Shown piece by piece: positions 52,104 through 61,370 of a DNA stretch of 64,000 nucleotides. Origin of the DNA: Terasakiella brassicae (GTDB lineage Bacteria; Pseudomonadota; Alphaproteobacteria; Rhodospirillales; Terasakiellaceae). The position numbers and the translations under genes were made by a program. The notes under the pieces are model-generated. The model was not told the DNA's origin. It saw nothing but the letters and a program-made list of their open reading frames with translations, and ran no database searches. How positions within the stretch are numbered: position 1 is the stretch's first letter; each line of letters starts with the position of its first letter. The DNA lies in assembly GCF_014641495.1 (NCBI RefSeq), contig NZ_BMHV01000003.1, positions 1 through 64,000 on the forward strand. The letters are read 5' to 3'.

Positions 52104-54032
52104 GTGAACTTTAGCAGGAACCTCGCGCTGTGGGTTATCATTGCATTGCTGATCTTTGCGCTGTTCAATCTGTTCCAAAGCTCTAACCAGCAAATGGACC
52201 AATCGACTGTGCCGTTCTCCGACTTCATCACGGCTGTTGAAGAGGGTAACGTGCAGGACGTGGTCATTCAGGACAACACGATTACGGGCACATATCGCGA
52301 TGGCATTAAGTTTCATTCTTATACGCCGGACGATCCCAACCTGATTTCCACCTTGCGTGAAAAAGGCGTGAAAATTACCGCTGTGCCGAAAGATGACAGT
52401 GTGTCGTTCTTCTCTATCCTGATCAGCTGGTTCCCGATGCTGTTGTTGATCGGCGTTTGGATTTTCTTCATGCGTCAGATGCAAGGTGGCGGTGGCAAGG
52501 CGATGGGCTTTGGCAAAAGCCGCGCACGTCAATTGACGGAAAAGCAAGGCCGCGTTACGTTTGATGATGTGGCGGGGATTGAAGAAGCCAAGCAAGAACT
52601 GGAAGAAGTGGTCGATTTCTTGAAAGATCCGTCCAAGTTCCAGCGTCTTGGCGGTAAAATCCCCAAAGGTTGTCTGCTTGTCGGCCCTCCGGGGACAGGA
52701 AAAACATTGTTGGCGCGCGCCATTGCCGGCGAAGCCAATGTTCCGTTCTTTACGATTTCCGGTTCTGACTTCGTTGAAATGTTCGTCGGTGTCGGTGCCT
52801 CTCGTGTACGCGATATGTTCGAACAAGGCAAAAAGAATGCTCCTTGCATCATCTTTATTGATGAGATCGATGCGGTTGGTCGTCATCGTGGCGCCGGTCT
52901 TGGCGGCGGTAATGATGAACGCGAACAGACCCTCAACCAATTGCTGGTCGAGATGGACGGCTTTAGTGACAACGAAGGTGTGATCCTGATTGCCGCGACC
53001 AACCGTCCCGATGTTCTGGACCCGGCCCTTTTGCGCCCCGGTCGATTTGACCGTCAGGTTGTTGTGCCGAACCCGGATATTCAAGGTCGGGAAATGATTT
53101 TGGGTGTTCATATGCGTAAAGTTCCGATTGGCCCGGATGTCGAGCCTTTGGTCATTGCGCGTGGAACGCCGGGTTTCTCCGGTGCGGATTTGGCAAACCT
53201 TGTGAACGAAGCGGCCTTGTTGGCAGCACGCCGTAACAAGCGCCTCGTCACCATGAGTGAATTTGAAGAAGCCAAAGATAAAGTGATGATGGGTGCGGAA
53301 CGCAAATCCATGGTCATGTCCGATGACGAGAAAAAACTGACGGCCTTCCACGAAGCCGGTCATGCCTTGTGTGCCCTGCATATGGAAGCATCCGATCCGA
53401 TCCATAAGGCAACGATCATTCCGCGTGGTCGTGCGTTGGGGATGGTGATGCGTTTGCCGGAATCTGACCGTGTGTCCTTGTCTGTTGAAAAATTGCGGGC
53501 GGATTTGGTTGTTGCGATGGGTGGACGTGTGGCCGAAGAACTTGTTTTTGGTAAAGACAAGGTCACAACCGGTGCATCCAACGATATCAAGCAAGCTACC
53601 AACATGGCCAAACATATGGTTATGGAATGGGGTATGAGTGACAAGCTTGGCCCGATTGCTTATAGCGAGAATGAACAGGAAGTTTTCCTCGGCCATTCCG
53701 TGACGCAAACGCAGAATAATTCTGAAGAAACAGCCCGTGTGATTGATTCAGAAGTTCGTGAAATTATTGAGACGGCTTATGATAAAGCAACAGCTATTCT
53801 CACAGATTTCCGCGATCAACTGGATATTATCGGGAATGGGTTGATTGAATTTGAAACCCTGTCCGGTGATGAAATCCGCGAACTGTTAAACGGTAACCCG
53901 CCAAAACGCGGCGGCACCGGCGGCGCGGCGGGCGGTGACGGGAAACGTCGCAGTACGATCCCGACAGCAGGCCATAAGAAAGACTCTTCGGATGGCAACG
54001 GCGTTGAGCCGGAACCGCAACCGGGTGAGTAA
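52104..54032 (+). CDS. ftsH: ATP-dependent zinc metalloprotease FtsH
   Basis: The protein has 642 residues from a GTG at 52104, chosen because AAGGAAGGA precedes it and the family begins [12 protein letters not shown]. There are two N-terminal membrane helices (about 5-24 and 99-120). The AAA domain has [13 protein letters not shown] near 191-203 and [13 protein letters not shown] near 246-258. The zinc site is HEAGH at about 416-420. The C-terminal tail is Gly-rich. It degrades membrane proteins and regulators such as RpoH and LpxC in other bacteria. Confidence 0.98.
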   Translation: MNFSRNLALWVIIALLIFALFNLFQSSNQQMDQSTVPFSDFITAVEEGNVQDVVIQDNTITGTYRDGIKFHSYTPDDPNLISTLREKGVKITAVPKDDSVSFFSILISWFPMLLLIGVWIFFMRQMQGGGGKAMGFGKSRARQLTEKQGRVTFDDVAGIEEAKQELEEVVDFLKDPSKFQRLGGKIPKGCLLVGPPGTGKTLLARAIAGEANVPFFTISGSDFVEMFVGVGASRVRDMFEQGKKNAPCIIFIDEIDAVGRHRGAGLGGGNDEREQTLNQLLVEMDGFSDNEGVILIAATNRPDVLDPALLRPGRFDRQVVVPNPDIQGREMILGVHMRKVPIGPDVEPLVIARGTPGFSGADLANLVNEAALLAARRNKRLVTMSEFEEAKDKVMMGAERKSMVMSDDEKKLTAFHEAGHALCALHMEASDPIHKATIIPRGRALGMVMRLPESDRVSLSVEKLRADLVVAMGGRVAEELVFGKDKVTTGASNDIKQATNMAKHMVMEWGMSDKLGPIAYSENEQEVFLGHSVTQTQNNSEETARVIDSEVREIIETAYDKATAILTDFRDQLDIIGNGLIEFETLSGDEIRELLNGNPPKRGGTGGAAGGDGKRRSTIPTAGHKKDSSDGNGVEPEPQPGE

Positions 54033-54047
54033 TCTTTAAACACCTTA

Positions 54048-54082
54048 TCACCCCGCATATTCTGCGGGGTGATTTGTTTTTT
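54048..54082 (+). terminator. Intrinsic terminator after ftsH
   Basis: TCACCCCGCA (54048-54057) pairs perfectly with TGCGGGGTGA (54063-54072), followed by TTTGTTTTTT. It lies between ftsH and folP. Confidence 0.9.
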
Positions 54083-54093
54083 GGGGTAAGATA

Positions 54094-55176
54094 ATGACAT
54101 TCCATACGGACACATTCGGTTCACCATCCTGGCCCAGCGGGTTTTGTTCCCCTGAACTTGATCTTGCCAAGGCGGTCTATCTTCGACCACTGGCCCCGTT
54201 TATAGAGGGTGGCTTTGACTTCCCGCTTTATGAAATTGCTGTTCGTCTGGATGGGGGTGTCTGGCGTTTTACCTCTACACATAGTGATTTAATGCAATGG
54301 GCAAACGAGGAAGGCGAAGACCTTGTTGCCCATGTTGGCAAAATGCTGGAACGTTTGGAAAGTCCAATTCGGCGATTTGCCGGGCTTGAGGTCGGACGCC
54401 GTCCTTTGATTATGGGAATTGTCAATGTCACCCCGGACAGCTTTTCAGATGGGGGTGATAATTACGATGCGTCTGACGCAATTGCGCATGGGAAAGCCCT
54501 GCTGGCAGCGGGTGCGGATATTCTGGATATCGGGGGGGAATCAACACGCCCGGGTGCGGCCGCTGTGGGTTTTGAGGAAGAGGTCCGCCGTGTTGTTCCC
54601 GTCATTCGCGGGTTAAAGGGTTTAGGGGCGAAAATCTCCATTGATACACGACATGCAGACGTCATGGTCGAAGCGGTGGCAGCGGGTGCTGATATTATTA
54701 ATGACGTAACCGCCCTTGAAGGCGATGGTGCGCTGGAAGTTGCCGTTCAAAGTGGTGTACCCGTGATGTTGATGCATATGCAGGGCGAACCGCAAACCAT
54801 GCAGGATAATCCGGTTTATGAAGACTGCGCGCTGGATGTGTTTGATTACCTGCAAGACCGCATCCGCGTCTGTGAAGAAGCTGGCCTGAAACGGGAAAAT
54901 ATCTGTATTGACCCCGGTATCGGGTTTGGTAAGACGCTGGATCATAATATGGAAATTATGAACCGTATTGGCCTTTATCACGGGCTGGGGTGTCCTATTC
55001 TGCTTGGGGCATCACGCAAAAGCTTTATCGCGAAAATCTGCGGTGATATTCCGGCAAAAGATCGTCTGCCCGGCTCGCTTGCTGCGGTGTTGAAAGGGGC
55101 GGATGTAGGGGTCCAGATCGTGCGTGTACATGATGTTGCTGAAACCAAGCAAGCCTTGGATGTCTGGTGTTATTAA
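54094..55176 (+). CDS. folP: Dihydropteroate synthase with N-terminal extension
   Basis: The 360-residue protein is longer than the usual ~280. The extra ~105 N-terminal residues (AVYLRPLAPFIEGGFDFPLYE) are not part of the catalytic barrel. The barrel shows IMGIVNVTPDSFSDGG near 109-124, DILDIGGESTRPGA near 145-158 and LLGASRKSFIAKICG near 306-320. It makes dihydropteroate from pABA and the pterin diphosphate and is the target of sulfonamides. The ftsH-folP-glmM order is conserved in Proteobacteria. Confidence 0.95.
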   Translation: MTFHTDTFGSPSWPSGFCSPELDLAKAVYLRPLAPFIEGGFDFPLYEIAVRLDGGVWRFTSTHSDLMQWANEEGEDLVAHVGKMLERLESPIRRFAGLEVGRRPLIMGIVNVTPDSFSDGGDNYDASDAIAHGKALLAAGADILDIGGESTRPGAAAVGFEEEVRRVVPVIRGLKGLGAKISIDTRHADVMVEAVAAGADIINDVTALEGDGALEVAVQSGVPVMLMHMQGEPQTMQDNPVYEDCALDVFDYLQDRIRVCEEAGLKRENICIDPGIGFGKTLDHNMEIMNRIGLYHGLGCPILLGASRKSFIAKICGDIPAKDRLPGSLAAVLKGADVGVQIVRVHDVAETKQALDVWCY

Positions 55177-55177
55177 C

Positions 55178-55399
55178 TTATCTGCCGGGTTTGACGTAGC
55201 TTAAAGGTGGTGCCTCTTCAATAAGGCGTTTTTTGCCATCAAACGCGCGAAAGGCACTGACATGATGATTGGCTTTGGGATGTTCACGTCGCAGGCGGTC
55301 CAGTTCACTATCCAGCACAGAATAGGGCAGGAGAAAGGCCAGAAAGCGTGATTTTTTTTCTTCTGTTTCGACAAAGACGGGATGTTTGATGGTTTTCAT
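55178..55399 (-). CDS. Short IMPACT/YigZ N-terminal-like protein
   Basis: The protein has 73 residues from the ATG at 55399. The sequence KKSRFLAFLLPYSVLDSELD, then RLRREHPKANHHVSAFRAF, follows the start of the YigZ/IMPACT domain, but the remaining ~120 residues of that family are absent and the end (EEAPPLSYVKPGR) is unlike it. It could be a decayed remnant or a short family member with an independent role. It lies on the opposite strand between folP and glmM. There is no clear ribosome binding site. Confidence 0.45.
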   Translation of the reverse strand: MKTIKHPVFVETEEKKSRFLAFLLPYSVLDSELDRLRREHPKANHHVSAFRAFDGKKRLIEEAPPLSYVKPGR

Positions 55400-55528
55400 G
55401 GGGAAATAACAAAAAAAGCAGGGAAACACAGGCTAACATTTGCGCTTGAATTGCCCAAGTGCTAAACCTGAATGAGATCAATTTGTCGATCCCACGGTGG
55501 GGCGGACAGCAAGGAAAAGACGAACGGT

Positions 55529-56872
55529 ATGACACGGAAACTCTTTGGCACAGACGGTATTCGCGGGACGGCAAATATCTATCCGATGACGGCGGAAATT
55601 GCGATGAAAGTCGGTATGGCAGCCGGACATTATTTTGTCCGGGGTACTCACCGTCACCGGGTTGTTATTGGCAAGGATACACGCTTGTCCGGTTATATGA
55701 TCGAACCGGCCCTGGTATCGGGGTTTGTGGCGATGGGGATGGATGTTTTATTGGTCGGTCCGATGCCCACGCCTGCGGTTGCCATGTTGACCCATTCCAT
55801 GCGCTGTGATCTGGGGGTGATGATATCTGCATCGCATAATCCGTTTGGCGATAACGGGATCAAGCTGTTTGGTCCCGATGGGTATAAGCTGCCGGACAAT
55901 GTCGAATTAAAACTGGAAGAATTGATTGAAAGCGATTTGTCGTCCCAATTTGTATCACCGGAAAAACTGGGCCGTGCGACCCGTCTGGAAGATGCATCGG
56001 GTCGATATGTGGAATTTGCCAAAAAGACTTTTCCCGAAGATTTACGTCTTGATGGCCTTAAAATCGTTGTCGATTGCGCCAATGGTGCGGCCTATAAAGT
56101 GGCCCCGGCAGTGTTATGGGAACTGGGGGCGGAGGTCATCCCCGTTGGTGTGACGCCGAACGGGTTTAACATCAATAAAGATTGCGGATCGACGGCAACA
56201 GATACCCTCAGCCAGCAGGTTGTCACCCATAAGGCCGATATCGGGATTGCCTTGGATGGGGATGCGGACCGTTTGATCATTTGCGATGAAAATGGCGATG
56301 TGATTGACGGGGATCAGATTATGGGGCTGGTGACCACCCATCTGCACAAGCGCGGATTGTTGAAAGGTGGTGGTCTGGTTGCAACCGTCATGTCCAATAT
56401 GGGGCTGGAAAAATATCTGGAAGATCAAGGTTTGACGTTGCAACGTACACAAGTCGGCGACCGTTATGTGGTCGAACGGATGCGCGCGGACGGGTTCAAT
56501 ATTGGTGGCGAACAATCCGGTCATATTGTTCTGGGCGATTATGCCACAACCGGGGACGGCCTTGTTGCAGCCTTGCAGGTCTTGGCGGTGATTGTGGAAC
56601 GCGGACAACCCACCTCGCAGGTGTGTCGACTGTTTGATCCCTTTCCGCAGATTTTGAAAAATGTGCGTTACGGTAATACGTTCCCGTTGGATGAAGAAAG
56701 TGTCCAGCAAGCGATTGAGGAAGGGGAAGGCCGTTTGAATGGCGCGGGTCGCGTCCTTATTCGTAAATCCGGCACAGAACCCCTGATCCGCGTGATGGCG
56801 GAAGGTCAAGACCCGGCCTTGGTCGAGGAAGTCGTGGATGATATCGTGGCTGCGGTGGTCGAGGTCTCATGA
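55529..56872 (+). CDS. glmM: Phosphoglucosamine mutase
   Basis: The protein has 447 residues from the ATG at 55529 ([19 protein letters not shown]). The catalytic phosphoserine is in [18 protein letters not shown] near residue 100, and the Mg site in [10 protein letters not shown] near 240. The sugar loop [10 protein letters not shown] and the phosphate loop [12 protein letters not shown] are present. It makes glucosamine-1-phosphate for peptidoglycan and LPS. Its stop overlaps thiD by four bases. Confidence 0.97.
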   Translation: MTRKLFGTDGIRGTANIYPMTAEIAMKVGMAAGHYFVRGTHRHRVVIGKDTRLSGYMIEPALVSGFVAMGMDVLLVGPMPTPAVAMLTHSMRCDLGVMISASHNPFGDNGIKLFGPDGYKLPDNVELKLEELIESDLSSQFVSPEKLGRATRLEDASGRYVEFAKKTFPEDLRLDGLKIVVDCANGAAYKVAPAVLWELGAEVIPVGVTPNGFNINKDCGSTATDTLSQQVVTHKADIGIALDGDADRLIICDENGDVIDGDQIMGLVTTHLHKRGLLKGGGLVATVMSNMGLEKYLEDQGLTLQRTQVGDRYVVERMRADGFNIGGEQSGHIVLGDYATTGDGLVAALQVLAVIVERGQPTSQVCRLFDPFPQILKNVRYGNTFPLDEESVQQAIEEGEGRLNGAGRVLIRKSGTEPLIRVMAEGQDPALVEEVVDDIVAAVVEVS

Positions 56873-57684
56873 ACGGGCGCGTCTTAATTATTGCCGGTTC
56901 GGACAGTGGCGGCGGGGCTGGCATTCAGGCAGATTTAAAAACGGTGACGTGTCTTGGCGGGTATGCCATGACAGCTATTACGGCCCTTACAGCGCAAAAT
57001 ACCGAAGGTGTAACAGCCATCCATGATGTCCCTGTTGATTTTATCAAAGAACAAATCCGTGTGGTTTTAAGCGATATCGGGGCAGACTGCCTGAAAACGG
57101 GGATGTTGAGCCAACCGGGCGCAATCCATGCGATTTGTGATGTGCTGGATGAGTTGGCGCTGGATCTTCCGATGATCGTGGATCCGGTCATGGTGGCAAA
57201 GGGTGGGGCATCATTATTGGCGGATCAGGCGCTTGAAGCTCTGACAACCCGACTTATCCCACGCGCAACGGTTTTGACCCCCAATGTGTCGGAGGCTGAA
57301 AAACTAAGCGGGCTGTCTATCCAGACCCCGGATGATATGAAAGCAGCGGCAGATATTTTATTTACGCTGGGACCAAAGGCCGTTTTGATGAAAGGCGGTC
57401 ATCTTGATGAAACAAGCGAGATGGTGACGGATTATCTTTATCTGAATGATGGTCAATGCCATGTTTACGAAGGCGAACGTTTGTTAACCCGTCATACGCA
57501 TGGCACAGGCTGTACAACCGCCTCCGCCATTGCTTGCGGACTTGCGCAGGGCATGACGTTGCAACAGGCTGTGAAGCGTGCGAAATCATATGTTTTTGAA
57601 GCCATTCGCACCGCGCCGCGCTATGGTCGCGGGCATGGACCGCTTAATCATGGGCATACTGTAAAACAGGATGAATATCCGTAA
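56869..57684 (+). CDS. thiD: Hydroxymethylpyrimidine / phosphomethylpyrimidine kinase
   Basis: The 271-residue protein opens [21 protein letters not shown] and has DPVMVAKGG near 103-111, [15 protein letters not shown] and [18 protein letters not shown] near 210-227. These are the ribokinase-like ThiD motifs including the catalytic GTGC region. It makes the pyrimidine diphosphate that thiE (encoded at 35142) uses. It is translationally coupled to glmM (ATGA). Confidence 0.95.
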   Translation: MNGRVLIIAGSDSGGGAGIQADLKTVTCLGGYAMTAITALTAQNTEGVTAIHDVPVDFIKEQIRVVLSDIGADCLKTGMLSQPGAIHAICDVLDELALDLPMIVDPVMVAKGGASLLADQALEALTTRLIPRATVLTPNVSEAEKLSGLSIQTPDDMKAAADILFTLGPKAVLMKGGHLDETSEMVTDYLYLNDGQCHVYEGERLLTRHTHGTGCTTASAIACGLAQGMTLQQAVKRAKSYVFEAIRTAPRYGRGHGPLNHGHTVKQDEYP

Positions 57685-57774
57685 TTTATTGCGGGTTTTT
57701 GATCATCGTCATTTGGGCTATTCTGTTATGGGTATAAGCATGTCCGCACCAACAGAGAAAAAGAGCCCTCACCC

Positions 57775-58764
57775 ATGAAGGATGCCTTCGGTCGAACGAT
57801 TACTTATCTACGCGTTTCCGTCACGGACCGCTGCGATTTTCGTTGTACCTATTGTATGTCGGAAGATATGTCGTTTTTACCACGACAGGAGATTCTATCC
57901 TTTGAAGAAATGGATCGGATCTGTACGGCCTTTATTCGACGCGGCGTGACCAAAATCCGTTTGACGGGCGGGGAACCGCTGGTTCGTCACGGCATTATCA
58001 ATCTGATTGAAAAACTTTCACGTCATTTAAAAACAGGTGATTTGAAAGAACTGACCTTGACCACCAACGGGTCGCAGTTGACGAAATATGCCGATAAACT
58101 GGTGGAACTTGGTGTGCGCCGGATCAATGTCTCGCTGGATACCTTAGACAGTGATCGTTTTACAGAAATTACGCGGTTCGGTAAATTGGACAAGGTGCTT
58201 GCCGGATTGCAGGCTGCAAAAAATGCGGGCCTTAAGGTCAAGCTGAATACAGTTGCCTTGAAAGGGCAAACAGATCAGGAATTGGACGATCTGTTGACGT
58301 TTGTGGCTGATAACGGGTTTGACCTGACCTTTATTGAAACCATGCCGTTGGGGGAAATTGGCGGATCACGTGTGGATCATTACTTGCCGTTGAGCGAGGT
58401 GCGCGACCGGATTTCCCAACGTTGGACCCTTTCTGATACCGATTATGCCACAGGTGGCCCGGCGCGTTATGTCGATGTTAAAGAAACGGGCAACCGGATT
58501 GGTTTTATTACGCCCATGAGCCACGGTTTTTGTGAAAGCTGCAATCGCATGCGCCTGACCTGCAAAGGGGTGCTGTATATGTGTTTGGGTCAGGATAATA
58601 ATCTGGACCTGCGCGAAGTGGTGCGTGCGAGTGAAAGTAACGAGCCATTGCAACATGCCATTGATACGGCCCTTAACCTGAAACCCAAGGGCCATGAGTT
58701 TATTATTGATGAAAGTGAAGACGGTCCTGCGCTTAATCGTCATATGAGCGTGACAGGCGGTTGA
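57775..58764 (+). CDS. moaA: GTP 3',8-cyclase MoaA (molybdopterin synthesis)
   Basis: The 329-residue radical-SAM protein has the first cluster in [10 protein letters not shown] (Cys20, Cys24, Cys27), [11 protein letters not shown] for SAM binding, and the second cluster in [13 protein letters not shown] near the end. It starts molybdenum cofactor synthesis from GTP. The conventional C-terminal GG of the family is present at the very end (VTGG). Other moa genes are not adjacent. Confidence 0.96.
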   Translation: MKDAFGRTITYLRVSVTDRCDFRCTYCMSEDMSFLPRQEILSFEEMDRICTAFIRRGVTKIRLTGGEPLVRHGIINLIEKLSRHLKTGDLKELTLTTNGSQLTKYADKLVELGVRRINVSLDTLDSDRFTEITRFGKLDKVLAGLQAAKNAGLKVKLNTVALKGQTDQELDDLLTFVADNGFDLTFIETMPLGEIGGSRVDHYLPLSEVRDRISQRWTLSDTDYATGGPARYVDVKETGNRIGFITPMSHGFCESCNRMRLTCKGVLYMCLGQDNNLDLREVVRASESNEPLQHAIDTALNLKPKGHEFIIDESEDGPALNRHMSVTGG

Positions 58765-58807
58765 TCCTGAGTCTATAGTGTGCGCAAAGCTGAATGGGGT
58801 TTTGCAA

Positions 58808-59575
58808 ATGTCCGATCCGAAAATAGCCTTCGTTGCCGGTAAATCCGATAGCGCACAGGATGCCATGTCCCGCCTGTGTGGGAAATATGACCATGTGCGC
58901 CCGGACAAGGCCGATGTTATCGTCGCCTTGGGCGGGGACGGGTTTATGTTGCGCACCCTTCATAAATATCTGCATTTGAACAAACCTGTTTTTGGGATGA
59001 ACCGGGGATCGGTCGGTTTTTTGATGAATGAATATCGTGAAAACGACCTGATGGGACGCATTCGACGCATGGAAGCCTTTGAACTGCACCCTTTGCGTAT
59101 GGAAGCGGTTTGCAAAGGCGGCAAAGTCAAAGAAGCGATTGCGTTTAACGAAGTCTCCCTGTTTCGTGAAACAGGGCAGGCTGCGCATATCCGTGTCAGT
59201 GTGGATGGTGTTGTCCGTCTGGATGAAATGGTCTGTGATGGATTGTTGATTTCCACACCTGCCGGATCGACAGCTTATAACATGTCGGCATATGGTCCGA
59301 TCCTGCCGTTGGGGGCGGGGGTATTGGCTTTAACGGCTATTTCCGCCTATCGCCCAAGACGTTGGCGCGGGGCAATCCTGCCGCAAAGTGCAACGGTTGA
59401 TTTCGAAATTCTAAGCGAGGACAAACGTCCGGTCGGCGCGTCTGCCGATTTTAATGAATTTCGTGATGTGGTGAAGGTCAAGGTCTATGAAGATCGCAGC
59501 CACTTTTCCAATGTCCTTTATGATCCCGAGCATAATCTGGAAGAACGGATTTTGCAGGAACAGTTCATTGGATAA
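58808..59575 (+). CDS. nadK: NAD kinase
   Basis: The protein has 255 residues from the ATG at 58808, short but in the range for alphaproteobacterial NadK. It has the GGDG motif in [15 protein letters not shown] near 37-51, [14 protein letters not shown] near 62-75 and [21 protein letters not shown] in two parts. It makes NADP. It converges with the unknown three-gene operon with only three bases between stops. Confidence 0.94.
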   Translation: MSDPKIAFVAGKSDSAQDAMSRLCGKYDHVRPDKADVIVALGGDGFMLRTLHKYLHLNKPVFGMNRGSVGFLMNEYRENDLMGRIRRMEAFELHPLRMEAVCKGGKVKEAIAFNEVSLFRETGQAAHIRVSVDGVVRLDEMVCDGLLISTPAGSTAYNMSAYGPILPLGAGVLALTAISAYRPRRWRGAILPQSATVDFEILSEDKRPVGASADFNEFRDVVKVKVYEDRSHFSNVLYDPEHNLEERILQEQFIG

Positions 59576-59578
59576 TTT

Positions 59579-60844
59579 TTAGTATTCCAAGGAATGCAAT
59601 GTACTGATAACAGTGATTTTTTCTTCGCTGAACTGGGCCTTGATAGCTTCCCAATCGGGTTTGCCATTTTCAACTGTTCGCCGGATCATGCGGTTGACAG
59701 CATCCCCCAGCGGGCTGGAAGAGGCAAGCGCGACAACCCTGTAATCTATAGACCGTTTCAGGTTTTTCGGCAAAATTAAACGCCAGCCGATCAGGCCTTT
59801 CTGTAATTCAGGTTGCAGCAGGCTTTCGCGGTCAGCCATCAGAAGGTGCCCGTCTTCAATGCGCTGGGCATAGGCCCACATATAAGCCGGGGCACCGACA
59901 TTATTGATGGTGATTTCAAGGGCGCATAGACCGTCCAGGGGGCTGGCGGGAAAAGCATTCCCATCTCGCGATAACGGGATGATATTTGGTTCTGTGCAGC
60001 CTTTGTCATCGTTTGCACGTAATTCGGATATACCGATTTTTAAACTGCCGGAACGCAAGGCGATGATATTGTCCTCAAATTGCAGATAAAGCCCGGTGAA
60101 TAAAGCGATGATACAGACAACAAGGGCGATGATCTTCGCCATGCGATGATCTTTGATCGGTTCCGGTGCATTCAGGTCTGGCTTGTAAAGGTCGATTTCT
60201 TCACCCTCGTCAACATCATCCCCCGCATCTTCAGCCGCAGCGGCTTTTTCTTCTTCGAGTTTGGTATAGACATCTTCCAGATCGAAACGATTAAGAATCC
60301 GTTTCACGGTGATGATAGATTCAAGGCGCAACATATCGCCATCGATGTTCATACGTTCCAGAAAATCATCATCGGGAACAAGCCCGGCCCCACCGGGAAT
60401 GAAGCAAAAAACGCGCACGTCCTCTGCGCGCAGGCGTTCAAATAAATCTTTGGAGGCCAGTAGCTTTTCCTCGATATGATCGACGGGGCGGACATTTAAA
60501 TCCCGGTCGACTTCGCCGCTGAGCCAAATGGCATTGAGCACTTTATCCTCAGACGAGGCCAGTTGGTTTTCCTGAAACAGGGCATGGGCGACAAAGGCAC
60601 CAAGTTGCCAGCTGTTGCCGTCTGTAATCGGTTTGTCCACATCCATGCGAAAGGCGCAATGTAGGTAGGAACGTTGAATAATGCCGGTGGGTTCTTTGAC
60701 AAAACTGTCATAGGCGCGCGAAATCGGCAAGGCCTTGGCTGTACCATCCAGACAGATAACGCTGCGCACGTTCGGGTCCTCACGCGTGATGCGTTGAACT
60801 TCAACCGGGCCTTCCGTTGTGGCTATGTAAATTCTAATCGACAT
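59579..60844 (-). CDS. Membrane-anchored protein with Lon/S16-like N-terminal domain, function unknown
   Basis: The 421-residue protein has no annotated family known to me. Residues about 60-180 read like the Lon protease S16 fold. TDGNSWQLGAFVAHAL (Ser78) lines up with Lon's DGPSAG nucleophile region, and AIWLSGEVDRDLNVRPVDHIEEKLLAS (Lys127, in two parts) with Lon's TGE...V.PVGG.KEKLLAA and its catalytic Lys. FCFIPGGA matches the strand that follows. An acidic linker (about 197-222), one membrane helix (about 236-255) and a ~165-residue C-terminal domain with several Cys follow. No AAA ATPase domain is present. It is the last gene of a three-gene operon (TAATG overlap with the gene before). 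Confidence 0.6.
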   Translation of the reverse strand: MSIRIYIATTEGPVEVQRITREDPNVRSVICLDGTAKALPISRAYDSFVKEPTGIIQRSYLHCAFRMDVDKPITDGNSWQLGAFVAHALFQENQLASSEDKVLNAIWLSGEVDRDLNVRPVDHIEEKLLASKDLFERLRAEDVRVFCFIPGGAGLVPDDDFLERMNIDGDMLRLESIITVKRILNRFDLEDVYTKLEEEKAAAAEDAGDDVDEGEEIDLYKPDLNAPEPIKDHRMAKIIALVVCIIALFTGLYLQFEDNIIALRSGSLKIGISELRANDDKGCTEPNIIPLSRDGNAFPASPLDGLCALEITINNVGAPAYMWAYAQRIEDGHLLMADRESLLQPELQKGLIGWRLILPKNLKRSIDYRVVALASSSPLGDAVNRMIRRTVENGKPDWEAIKAQFSEEKITVISTLHSLEY

Positions 60845-61368
60845 TACCGCAGAATGACGTCAACTTTCGGTTTACGCAAGGCTTTGACGATATCATCTTG
60901 CACAGACAATAAAATCTGCGCTTCCCCGTCATAAAAATCCTCAATAACAAGGCGATGGAAGGGGCCGTTTTCTTCCTCAACAAACAAAAGAGAGGGAGAA
61001 TCGTCACGGTCTTCGCTGTGAATTAACAGATAAATTTGATTTTTGTCAGCCTGTGAAGGGCGCAATGTAATGACGAAACCATCGCCCTCGCGGCGCTCAA
61101 TTTGACCAGAGCTTGCCGCAGCCGCGCGCATCATTGTTGCAATGGATTGTTTGTTAAGCAGTCGTTTCAGATCCCGGCGCATTTTCAGGCTTGAAGACAA
61201 AGCTTCCTTTAGCGCGGGGGTGGGAACATGATCGCCCTGCGTGGCATAGGCATATAGTTCGCTGAACCCGATGATGTTATGGGATGTATCGGTTTTTTGC
61301 ATCAGACTATCGAAATGATCAAGCATGTGAAAAATGGTTTCGGCATGTTTGGGGATGGTGTCTGTCAT
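60844..61368 (-). CDS. Unknown protein, middle gene of three-gene operon
   Basis: The protein has 174 residues from the ATG at 61368, preceded by GAGAGG. It has no signal peptide or membrane span. The first ~80 residues are helical (FSELYAYATQGDHVPTPALKEAL), loosely like the cytoplasmic part of anti-sigma factors. The C-terminal half is beta-rich (GFVITLRPSQADKNQIYLLI, then SLLFVEEENGPFHRLVI). It starts two bases after the first gene's stop and its own stop shares a base with the third gene's ATG. No family is recognised. Confidence 0.6.
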   Translation of the reverse strand: MTDTIPKHAETIFHMLDHFDSLMQKTDTSHNIIGFSELYAYATQGDHVPTPALKEALSSSLKMRRDLKRLLNKQSIATMMRAAAASSGQIERREGDGFVITLRPSQADKNQIYLLIHSEDRDDSPSLLFVEEENGPFHRLVIEDFYDGEAQILLSVQDDIVKALRKPKVDVILR

Positions 61369-61370
61369 GG

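Noticed and set aside
52059-53708. 549-codon minus-strand frame opposite ftsH
   Set aside because: It is antisense to FtsH, with a His/Thr/Arg-rich composition and no recognisable motif. It is a shadow of the real gene's codon use.
57685-57774. Molybdenum cofactor riboswitch upstream of moaA
   Set aside because: Only 90 bases separate thiD and moaA, and no Moco-type helices could be drawn in them.
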